Assembly (NCBI GenBank): GCA_020002185.1
Contig: CM034531.1
Location: forward strand, 85,183,108-85,247,107
Length of the DNA stretch: 64,000 bases
Origin: Paraescarpia echinospica
Taxonomy: Eukaryota > Annelida > Polychaeta > Sabellida > Siboglinidae
Reading direction: 5' to 3'
Shown here: positions 1-11,500 of the stretch, in pieces
Layout of the letters: the number at the start of each line of letters is the position of its first letter
Numbering within the stretch: position 1 is the stretch's first letter
Notes under the pieces: generated by a model
Told to the model about the DNA's origin: nothing
What the model saw: only the letters and a program-made list of their open reading frames with translations
Databases searched by the model: none
Position numbers and translations under genes: made by a program

Positions 1-287
1 AATGTTAGATGGTAATTTAATTAACATTTATTGGACTTTTTTTGAGTTAAATGCAACTTAAATAACTAACTTGCCAAGATAATTGCCCTATGCCTGGCAC
101 TTAGTAATGTTTTCATGGTATATATACGTACGTGGACAGGCTAATTGTTTCAAGTAAATGCAACACTGCTGAATAATTTTGTGCATGTTATTTCCGTCTT
201 GATGGGGACATTGAGAAGATTTATTTCAAGAGGTGCTCTAGAAATATCGCTCTTTGCCTTTATTTCTAGATGGGTAGGCGGACAAAA

Positions 288-908
288 ATTCACAGGAAAA
301 AGTCACGGAAATTAAGTCACAGTTTTGGTAGGAAAATAAGTCACAGGAAATACAGTCACAACATAATTTTATTTGAGGAGACGAGGACTATACACTAAAT
401 GGTGCATTAAATACAAAGTTTTGTGATTATTAACTGATAACAAAACAAAATTTGATGATGAATGATATTTCAAAAGAAACTCTGACTTAATCTTGTACAT
501 ATTTTTTGACATCAGAGCACAAGCGAGATTTATAAAACTTATCAAACTTGTGAACTTATTTTTGTAACTTTTGTTAATTTTGATTATTAAAGCTATTATT
601 TAACTAAATTTGTTTACTATTTCCACTAATAATGTAAATACAAAGAACTCTACATTTAAATGTGAGCACAAATGATATTTATGTGATGTTTTATTAAACG
701 TATAATTTTTTATATACACTGAAGTTGTTATATTTTAAGTAAATTTTTTATTATTAAAAAAATCACCCAACTTTATTTAATATTTCCACTTATACTTTAA
801 ATACAAAGAACTTTTTTAAGATTTGAAGTTGTGTTGTGATTTTTTCTTGTTACTTAATTTCCTGTGATTTTTTCCGTGACTTTTCTTCCTGTGACTTTAT
901 TTCCTGCA
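288..908. mobile_element. Inverted-repeat (MITE-like) element with AAGTCACAGGAAA motifs
   Basis: The left end carries repeated cacaggaaaaagtcacgg and aagtcacaggaaa motifs (about 290-362). The right end (about 835-905) carries the same motifs in reverse complement (tttcctgtgac, ccgtgactttt). The ~480 bp interior is AT-rich with no coding signal. The order of motifs is mirrored, as expected for terminal inverted repeats with subterminal repeats. Exact ends and target-site duplication are unclear. Confidence 0.6.
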
Positions 909-1500
909 TTCTCCAGATGGGTGGTATTAAGCTTAAATAAAGGATGCACCACCACCACTATAAGGCAAATTTGAAAATAAAAAATGCGTTAATTACAGGT
1001 TAACTACTAAATCAATCTTGGTCTCACTTCACAACTTCAACAACGGCATCTAATTTTTAACCATGTAAAGTTCCAAATTCAAGTTAACCATACATAGTAA
1101 AACAAAAAATATAATGGTACCAATAATTATTTGCACTATCAGTGATTTTGAGATCTTTATTTACAGTTTGTATATAATATATCTCGTAATGGAGCTGTTT
1201 GTATATGCTACCATTAGGAACATGTATCTATACACACATAGATACATGGAAGACTCAAAATCGAGACAATTCATAACATAACTACTTTGTTTTCTTTATT
1301 TTGCTACATTTCTTTTCATCCAAAGTAAAATAAATGGCCAAATTAGACACAAATTGCTTAATTTCTCTTTTCACACAGAGTGGTGAGGATGTAATATACA
1401 CTCGTAATTATATAAAGAAAGAAAAAACTGTCTGCGTCTCACAGGCCTCGGTCATTAAAATTTTTTTTTATAACAATTTACAGTCGTTTTAAAGTAATTA
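909..1500. other. AT-rich non-coding stretch
   Basis: No open frame with protein-like composition, no splice-consistent exon and no tandem repeat was seen here. Confidence 0.4.
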
Positions 1501-3053
1501 CAGTAAACCTCGCCTAAGTCGGATTCAATCGGACCGAGTGATTTAATCCGAGTTATGCAAAAATCCGACTTAACCGAAGATGATATATATCCCAGCACTA
1601 ACACCAAAGGCCGCCTTCTAAAAGCCTTTAGATACATGTGAACTTGAAAGGTGATTGAATACTGCAGTAATTATACATTACATGTCCACATGCAACATAC
1701 AGCATTACGTACTATTAGAACAGTTCTGTGCTTGATTTTGGCACGAATCTCTCGTTATAGAATTAATAATTATTATTGATTGTGTCAGTCATTTTGCTCT
1801 ACGTAAATCTTTGCTGCGGCTGTCTCATGGGAATAGCCACGGACTTGTCGGTTAACTCTTTGATCTCACTGTTGTTGAGCGTCGAGTGTCACTGAGTTTT
1901 GATATCTTATTTTCAGACACCGAAACTTTGATGCATCATCGCTCAGTAAATCATCCATCGTACATACAACATCTCCATACACCTTTTGGAGTTTGTTCCA
2001 TACGTCGCCATCGTCTTGACGTTGAACACCTTCAATGAATAACGCTTTTTGTAGCAGTTTAGGATTGTTTCCGGTTTCACTTTGTTCTACGCTAACTTCA
2101 GAGCAATGACGGATCCAAAATAGTCATTTCTTGAGAAAATGGTGCAACTCCATCTGATGTCTCTAGTCTCCTGGTGGCTACAATGTACTGGTAATGGAAT
2201 GTCATGTTCCTGGTGGCTACAATGTACTGGTAATGGAATGTCATGTTCCTGGTGGCTACAATGTACTGGTAATGGAATGTCATGTTCCTGGTGGCTACAA
2301 TGTACTGGTAATGGAATGTCATGTTCCTGGTGGCTACAATGTACTGGTAATGGAATGTCATGTTCCTGGTGGCTACAATGTACTGGTAATGGAATGTCAT
2401 GTTCCTGGTGGCTACAATGTACTGGTAATGGAATGTCATGTTCCTGGTGGCTACAATGTACTGGTAATGGAATGTCATGTTCCTGGTGGCTACAATGTAC
2501 TGGTAATGGAATGTCATGTTCCTGGTGGCTACAATGTACTGGTAATGGAATGTCATGTTCCTGGTGGCTACAATGTACCGGTAATGGAATGTCATGTTCC
2601 TGGTGGCTACAATGTACCGGTAATGGAATGTCATGTTCCTGGTGGCTACAATGTACCGGTAATGGAATGTCATGTTCCTGGTGGCTACAATGTACCGGTA
2701 ATGGAATGTCATGTTCTTGGTAATGAATCAATTGGCTGTTATAGTGGCTGTCTAGATCATTTTACTGGAATAGCCATTTCACTTTTTAGTTCACGTGGTG
2801 CATGTACTCCAAGCAACCAAGTGATTTTTGTCTAATACTGCGATCCGACTCAGGCGAGGAAAAACATTATTTCTGATCAAATGGACCGACTCAGTTATTC
2901 CGAGTTAGGTAAAGATCTGACTTGCATAATCCGATTTAGACGTAGATTTTGATGGGAAATACATTACAAATCAACCGTTCCTCAGAATTCTGTCCGAGAT
3001 GAGCAAAGATCCGACTTAGGTGAATCCTACTTAGTCTTAGGCGCGATTTACTG
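1501..3053. mobile_element. pogo/Tigger-like (Tc1/mariner) element remnant
   Basis: The left end CAGTAAACCTCGCCTAAGTC and the right end (reverse complement CAGTAAATCGCGCCTAAG) are inverted repeats, each flanked by TA, the duplication typical of this superfamily. Both ends are dense in (A)TCCGA / CCTAAGTCGGAT motifs, as in pogo/Tigger termini. Between 1895 and 2105 the minus strand is open for about 70 codons (VQRQDDGDVWNKLQKVYG, TMDDLLSDDA), possibly a transposase C-terminal relic, though I cannot confirm that. A 39-bp minisatellite occupies 2165-2720. Confidence 0.7.
2165..2720. repeat. 39-bp minisatellite, about 14 copies
   Basis: The unit contains ggtggctacaatgtactgg and taatggaatgtcatgttcct. 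Copies are nearly identical; the last four share a C variant (gtaccgg). As 39 is divisible by three, several frames stay open for about 200 codons, which is not evidence of coding. Confidence 0.97.
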
Positions 3054-4139
3054 TATTTATGACATTGTACAATTAATTTAATTTCTGGTTTAGATGTATT
3101 TTATTACTGAAACATGAATCAGTACATTCTGCATATGAACGGGAGGTGTAGATTTGTTTTTAATCTGATGATGGGAATTAATAAAATATTTCTTTATTAA
3201 ACAAAAAGTAACATACGTAAATTGTCACATTGAAGTATTAAGTCGCACTGGCCTATTTTGCATGGGAGCCAACAAAAACTTTTTCATTTTATTTTGACAG
3301 AAATGCATACCCAATTAACTCCTCTTTCAATGTCCAGTTTACTTTCTGCTTCAGATATTCCGAAACTGATAAGATGATCAATGCCTAGTTGCTTTGGACG
3401 TTGGTTTGTGCACGTAGCAAAATGTTTTAACTTTTTTGATCAAACATTGTTTTTATAAATTTTGCTTCATTTTTAACTATAAATAAAACAATACTGAAGA
3501 TCTTTATGGATGTTATATTCTGTAATCAAGTGATTCATTCATTTATCAAAACTGAAGTATAATTTTACAATGTATAATACAATGTATGAGGATACCAACA
3601 AAGGTAAAACACTGAATTTCATTATTTGTCAACTTAATGCAGCCTGTTGTGGCAGTTAACATGGAATGGTTGCTGTGAAACACAAAAAAATACATAAGAA
3701 ATATGTGACGTTCGACATGAACTGCAATGTTGTACATGTAACTTATAATTCCTAATTTTTTTGCAGGTGGGGATAATATAAGCCTCATATACATACAGAA
3801 TTTTTTAATTTAAAAATGGTGATAAATTTATGTGTATAGACAGGTATTTCAATCGGATGCCAATTGTCATTTATTGACTGCCATATATATATTATATATG
3901 TGTGGGTAATTAACCTGTCATTGCAGTTAGGCTATTTTATTGCATTGCTGTGGAAGTGCATCTTGTTGTTATGCTTGTTTCAGTATTTGTTTAAGTACAT
4001 GGTTTCTTATAACTGAAAATTGCTCAAGTTTAATAAAATATAAATTATAATTTCGCGATGTTATTTAAAATTATTTAAGTCAGGTTGTTTCACATTTTCT
4101 TTTATAAGAATAAAATAGGCTCTTGAAATCAGATTCAGC

Positions 4140-4430
4140 ATTATTTCTAGAGCTGCTCTAGAAATAGCATATATGCCCTTATTAGGCTTATTTCTAATCT
4201 AGAGCAGCTCTAAACATACGTCTATTCTCAACTTCCCCATTAAAGTTTAACTTTATGAAGGACAAAACACGCCGGATATGATGCAGCAGCGACAGCGTCG
4301 CAGTGAATTACTTCATACTTTATTTGAAACTATTACTACATCCATGTACATTACTAAATGCCTGTGCATGCGTGTCGAGATCTGCTTTAGAAATAGCATA
4401 CACCCTTATTTCTAGAGATGCTCTAGAAAT
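4140..4430. repeat. Short foldback repeats built on TCTAGAGCnGCTCTAGA
   Basis: tttctagagctgctctagaa at about 4144 faces ctaatctagagcagctctaa at about 4195. A related copy lies at 4376-4426 and a half-copy at 229-272. All are followed by atagcatatatgccctta-like sequence, so they are a small dispersed foldback family. Confidence 0.55.
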
Positions 4431-4990
4431 ACTAAAACTAGTAATCGCCTAACTGGCCTAGGCTAAGAGTAAGACTAAGCCTAAGGCTAAGCCTCAGGCT
4501 TAGCCGGCTTACCGGTAGTCATTAATTAAAAATATTTTTTATGTCGAACTCTGCACATCTCATATGCTAAGCCTAAGATTCTCCAATTTAAGATTATTCT
4601 AAATATCTACATAACGTAGATGCTGAAATTGCCTTTTATAATGTTTATGGTACAAACCTGGTGCCAGGGTCAGTAGCGGTCATTTTTGAACCACAAGTAA
4701 ACAAATTTCCACGGGACTGCGTTCACACTTCCCAAAAGGGCAAAATATTCAGCTGTGAGTTTGGACAGGTATCTCTAGAAAGGAGCCTATAATTATTTAA
4801 ACAGGAGGCGTCTACAATGGGAGTACTTGTATACCATTTGGGAGGCTGGCACGTACGTTCGTGAATATGTTCTTGCTTGGCGCACATCCAGAATGGCGGA
4901 CTTACTTATATGGTTTTTGAGGTTGTTCACGCAGGACTGTTGTAATCCTAGATACCGGGCCGGGCCATAATTATGTAGTCTATTGTAGAT

Positions 4991-5300
4991 CTATATGGTT
5001 TGTGACCCTTCTTGGACTTTCTTAGCATTTCCATGCCAGTGCTGTTTATGCAGGTGGATGTACATCATGTAAACATGTCTATGTTCTCTTTTAAGGATGT
5101 AGCATGTGTTGTTTTGCCTTTTGAGTTTTGATGCTAGAAGATGGTTTCGCGCTAGCACACTTTCAATTTCTTCCTTACTGACTTTAGGCAGGTCTTGTGG
5201 AATAGAGAGTATTATAGTATTGGTGTATTGTTCTAGTTGTGTCAAACGCCAGCACTCTGAGCCGTTGTGCCGCACAGAGAGGACATCACTCAGGTAGATT
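4991..5300 (-). CDS. Possible terminal exon of an unrecognised gene
   Basis: On the minus strand, after a candidate acceptor (attcag, 5301-5303), an open frame of about 102 codons runs to a stop at 4991. It reads IYLSDVLSVRHNGSECW, RLTQLEQYTNT, then SIPQDLPKVSKEEIES and VLARNHLLASKLKR. The first ~65 residues have a protein-like composition (amphipathic KEEIESVLARNHLLASKLK). The last 30 look like read-through. I do not recognise a family and found no convincing partner exon. It could be a chance open frame. Confidence 0.3.
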
Positions 5301-8300
5301 CTGAATTTATACTAATTTATAGTTACACATCCTCGCAAACCAGGGCCGGGGTGGTGACTACGACTACGTACACTAGTGGCCTAGACCCCTAAGTCACTAA
5401 CCCTGGGCCTGGCAGATCTCCAATGCATATGTATGGAAGTTAGCTGAATCAAACTCATATATATTGACTTCGTCGTACTACCCGCGAGAGCAGTGCAGAC
5501 ACCCGTCTGACTCGCGCCCCAGTTCCAGGAATCCCATTACTTTATCTTGGGCTTAGTCTTAACCTGTTTTAGGCTTTGGCATTACTCAATAAACAATAAT
5601 AGTATAGCCTAGGCAATATAATTATCAGTTCGACCACTCTCAAGAGCCGCTAGCGCTGAGCGGTATTGTATAGTAAAATAATTACGTCTACAGCCCAAAC
5701 AGTCCATGAAACCACCCAGAAGACCATGGCACTGGCACTGCAATTTGCCTTAAAGCGATATTACTGACTGAGTTTATATAATTTTTGAGTTTCGGCAAGC
5801 GATCTGCCAGGGGTACTGATACTGGTGTAATCAGTAGCGGCCTCTGGTGCGCGAGGACGAGTTTACAATGAGGATCTTCAACTGTAGCAGTTGTTTACGG
5901 TGGTTGTGGCGATTGTCAGTGCTGGTGCAGCTTGTAAAACATCTCCGGGCAATCTGTTTTAACTTGTTGAGAATAAATTCCATACAAACATCTGCAAGAT
6001 GATGTTTTGCTACTTTCATCGATACAATTGCCCTAGCACGAATATCTATTTTTCTATTAGGTGTGTGCCAACTTGACAAAAATTATGTTGAAACAAGTGT
6101 ATTGATTAATGTAAAAGCAACTTAATTAAAACTCCTCAAAAGAATTGTTGTTGAATGCTAGCTCAGGTAACTTACTTCGTATCATCTTAATTTTTGCTTT
6201 GTTGGATTTTGACCAAACCTTAGTCAATATTTATTTTAGTTTGTTTTTCACAAAACCAAATAAAAAAGTTGCCTTAGTGGATGCTGTACTAGTTAGGTTC
6301 AATTTCCATGAGTCTAAAACAAAGCGAAAAAACCGAAATGGGAAGGCACCACCAACAACTAGTTTTACATTCCAGAAAAACAAGCTGCTGCATACTTTAA
6401 ACAGGTCCATTCTCAGAAATACACAATCATAGTTTGGCACTAAACTTTATTAGGTGATTATTAGTGAAGCTGTACAGATCTACACATGTTTTATGTTAGA
6501 AACTGTTCATATGCTTATACGTAGTCTTTAGGTATGCACAAGTGATTCTATAAACAGTGCTGGAACATCTCTGAGGAGACACAATTAACACATATTTTGT
6601 TTGCTACATTTCTTATCTCTACTATATATATCTTTACCTAAACTAAGCCTCATGATTGGTCCATCTGGGAAAATGTTTTGGCAAAATAAATGACAATCCC
6701 TGCCATGTATACACAAGAATGGTGGACACTTCAGAACATATTTGAAGATGACAGAACTACAAGTGAATTTCACCAAGTTGGTCTTACGTCCTTATATAAG
6801 GTAATTTGTTGTGCAGCGGTCAAACCTTTCTCATGCTAAGGCCAACGATTGTCACAAATGGTACTGAAGACTTCACACTAAACAGTGTTGCCATCCACTG
6901 TTGGTGCAGAATATAATTAGTGTGACTGAAGCATCTCCCACAAAGAATGTTGAAAGCTCTCGGCTGCCCACTAGTCCTGGTCTCATGCTCAGAACTATGC
7001 ATACACACAAAACATTAATTAATATTACTGGCAAATTATATCAATCTTTTGGACCCCATGATATTTGTTTAATATTCTCTTTCTGCATGTGTCAATGTAT
7101 GCAATACAGTATAAGTACAAGTTGCCATTCTTTGGTAAATATGGACACCATTAAAATGCCATTTTATTTGCTTGTCTGGTGTTTATTGTGGCAGCAATAC
7201 TAAAATAATAACATCATAACATTAATAATTATTTTTAAGGCGCACACCAAAGAAACATAATTTTTATGCACACTACTGGCTGTAATCTCCTATGAAATGA
7301 TGACTTCAAGGGAACATTTATGATTTGTTAAATGATTTTGCAGTGTGTCACATCATTGTCATGATTTAACAAGAATATGCATGTGACGAACATGCTGACA
7401 ATGCGGCTGTCATCATTAAGGTGACGCATCAACTGAAACGCATCTGAGGCAATTGTGATGTTGTGGGGAAATGTAAGATGGAAGAAGCCTGTGTGGGTGC
7501 CCTGGGCCAGCCCAAGGACAGAGGAACTACAACAGTGAGGCTTCAGCAACTTCCTGAATACAGTCACACATCAGACATCTCACATTACAAGCATTGTTTG
7601 TACAGTCACACTTTTAAAATGACTCGGCCTCCCATTTCTAGTTGTAAATCATTCTCCATGCAAGACAGCAATATGACATTGTTACTAAAAGTCATAACCC
7701 CTACAACGAACCCAGCTCTATTATCAAATTCCAGCGTGGAGTATATGTATATATGGCAATTGATTCTTCTACATTCCAGAAACACTCTCCAGGTCACCGA
7801 GTCCTTTCTCCAGCAAGCACCAGTTGACTGCTCCAGGATGCCACCAGATGGCAGCACTCTAATCAGCGTTGCTTAAATGTGCGTCCACTGAAAGAGAGAA
7901 TACACACATTTTATCTTGTTTTGTATCCCCAAATTGTAGTACTTTCTGTTCCTGTGTTTCTGTTGCATTGCATTACCATATTCAGCTTTTCTGACCGCGT
8001 CATTGCCCTGCTAGAGACCCATCTATTAATAATTATTATCTATCAAAGTAGCCTCCACTATTAAGGTATTGAAAATCTGGTTCGTCGAAATTTGTATCTA
8101 CAGAATGGGACTAGTTTATGTATTATGTGTAGTGGGCATAATACAAAAGTGCATACTTTTGTAAATCATCAAATGAATCGAGTTTGATAATTACTTTAGG
8201 TAATATGTGAAAGTGCAACTAACATTGTCATAGTATAAAAATTACTGTTTTTGTAGACGCAGCCACTTTTGCTCTTACATGCCAAATTTTGGCTCAGCCG

Positions 8301-8586
8301 AATCTAAATGAATGTAATAGTTGTGCGATGATTTCTTCATAACGAAATAATGCAATTCCACAAACAAACACGCATGATGTAGGCAATATTAAATTGTTGT
8401 GGCTACTGTGGAATAATCATTCCCACTTTCCGGTTTTCTGTGATTCCATCAACATGTGGGGTGAGACTACACATCCAACGGATGTAAACATATTCCACAT
8501 CATAATAACTAAGAAGTCCAAATTATTGTATTACTAATAATATGATACAGCGTACTGTTGTCAACATTTCTTCTGCATATCTGGCA
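5301..8586. other. Intergenic or ARPC2 3' region, no supported gene
   Basis: Several 60-140 codon open frames exist on both strands, but none has recognisable motifs, splice partners or conserved composition. ARPC2 3' UTR or an alternative last exon could lie here. Confidence 0.4.
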
Positions 8587-11500
8587 TCAGTAACCTGACA
8601 GAGCTGCCAATTTTCCTATAGCTATGAAGATGGATAAATGTAAAGGAACGTACGAGTAGGTCTTCTTTTCTACCGTCTTCTGTTCGGGCCGAGCACGATT
8701 CAATACTTTCAGGAAGTCCGATGTCTTTGCCCGCATACGTGAGTGAATGTACGCCTGAAAGTGCCACATTGTTAACAAGTTAATCACAATTCATCATATC
8801 TTACTTAGCAGACATGGGGTCAAATACATTTGTATTTGAAAGTATTTAAATACTTTTTTAAAAGTATTTGACATGAAAGTGTTTGTATTGGTATTTGAAT
8901 ACTTTCCTAAAGTATTTGAAATGTTCAAATACTTTTTTAAACACATAGGACGTGATAATCAATAAATGACAACTTAAAATTATTCTTGTTTGAATTCTTA
9001 AGAGTTGAGCAATTTTACTATGTCACTTGGCAATTCACCACTTTTCTGCTCAGAAATAATGGCAAGGTAATGCCATTATGTGAGAAGTCATTGATGTCGC
9101 TGTGTGAGAAGCCAACATCACCTTACTTGTCAGTTGTCACTGTGATGTAGTTACCAAAAGGAGACTCTGTTGCACTGGTCTGTCTGTCTTTTGATCATAG
9201 TTTCCAAGCCCCAGCTAACCAAACTACATACCAGGTACCTAACCAATGTGGCAGTGGCTGCTAAGGCCAGCTATTGTATATAATATTTGCTTGCTTTCTG
9301 TGGGTTAAGAGAAGGTGGTGGCTTCTCAAGTCGGGTGGCACCATCATCATAAAAGCCAGGTTCGTTGTAAAGTTAGTTGACTATGAACCTACAAACCATG
9401 GCTAGCAAGCCGATATAAATATAATAGTCAAAGTAAAAAGTATTAGAAAAGTATTTGAAATACTTTCCAATGTATTTGTATTTAAATACTTTTGTATTTC
9501 AAAGTATTTGTATTTAAATACATTTCAATGTATTTGACCCCATGTCTGCCGTACAGCGCTTCAGCAAAGCCTAAACTAGATTGAATGTACACAATGATTG
9601 ACTGTTTACTTCTTAGTTTTAAATTTAACTGGCAGCAAAACAAACAAAGCAAAGTATTACAAAATGTGTAATTGGTTACGAATAATACTATTTGAATTAT
9701 GAACCAGAAAATAATGATACTTAAAACTAACTTAGATTGGGTCTGCATTGGATGTTAATTTTGTTGTGTAAACGGGCAAATGGCATATCATGTTATATAG
9801 GTTATCAAGGTAATTACTTGAACGATTTAAGTTATTGGTCAAATCTACTAGCATAGATATTTTTAACAATGGTCTTACCAGTTGCAATAATGACATCGCA
9901 GTTAATCACGGTAGTTAAAATTGTCTAATATAACAGCTCGGTTTTTTTCTGTATTATGTTTTAAGTGAAGTAACACTGCTGACTTCGCAAACTAGACAGC
10001 AGTTACACAATTCTGAGGAGAAAAAAGATTGTGCCTTCTCAACTGTACTGAATGAATAACATGGATTGAGAGCGAGACGTCAAAATGACATCAATGACAC
10101 TAACAAAAAAGTAGTATGTAACGTCCTTATCAGACACATGAACACACCTAGCTGACAGTGAACCAGTGAGTGTGTACCTTTGAGCACTTGATGTGGTAAT
10201 GTAGGTAGTTGCGCAGTGTGTGGATCAGGTTGATGGTGTTGTCTCGGGCCTCCGCGGATGTGTGCCGCGGGAACAGAACTGTAACAACAACACAGCGGCC
10301 ACATACAACACACGGGTTCTATTACAGACAGTTTATATTATTATCATTTATTTTATTACACCTGCAATAATCCTAATATAATTATCATGACATATACAGC
10401 ATTATTACTCTTGCTGAATGTCAAATATTTTTCTGATGGGTGATTATAACAAAAAAATGGGCCAAGAGGCCCTGAAGTCCTTTGGACCAATACGTCTATA
10501 TGTGACCCCGGCTGATCAAATGAAGTCGGAAAAATAGTAACATTGTTTTCTTTCATCGCTGTAAAGGTTGGGTGCTTTACGCGGTTTCAAAAATTATGAC
10601 TGCTACAAAAATTGGCGAAGTTATGGAGCATTGAACATGGTAGGGTTCAAAAAGTGAAAATGAAGAAAACGGCTGTTGAAGTTTTACATTATATACGCAA
10701 ATAGATTGCGTGGAAATATTACATGCATGACATTCAAATGTGGCACACAGTATGTATGTTATGTTGCACTGATACACTAGAAGTACAAATGTGCTGCTAC
10801 AAAAACTTATAAAGTTATGCCAAATTATGTCTTTATGTGTAACACTAAGAGAACAGATTATTTAAGAGCAAAAGGTAGCATCAGACACTGGGACATTGTG
10901 ACTGATGCGTGGCTAAATGGATGCAATGGTGCTTTGAAGTTAGTTCTTCTGCCAACTATCCTTTTCACACAAGCCTATAGGTTTAGTAGCTGCCATCACA
11001 CTACTGAGCCTAAACTACCATGCAGGTGTGAAAAACGTCCTGATGTATTTGAACTTGATCCACTAATTAACTGTCCACCAAGCAGTAGCAGAGCAGTTTT
11101 ATAATAATAATAATCCACAAGTTAAGTGGCAGTGATCTTCCTTTTATCATTCATGTGATGTTTATTGTGAGCAGGGCGGACAAATGGTTATCATACTTAA
11201 ACAGGTACAGAAAGAAACTGACGTTTCCTATAAAAAGAACACGTTTGCCTATCAATGGCATGTATTTCCTATTGTTGCCGTTTCTGCCGGGCAGAAATCA
11301 AACAACCCTGTAGGTAATTATTAATCAAATGTTTTTTGGTGAATCATAGTTACAGACCATAAAGGGTTACGATGGAAGTAAAATGTTGACATATTTAATG
11401 TTCACTTATTGCACCATGTCTTGCATTTAGAGGAATAATTATAATAGAAAATAATATGTTGTTTTTAAATACATTGATGAGAAACTGGGAAAAACAGATT

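Noticed and set aside
2087..2835. Four overlapping ~200-codon frames on both strands
   Set aside because: Minisatellite with period 39, inside a transposon remnant; not coding.
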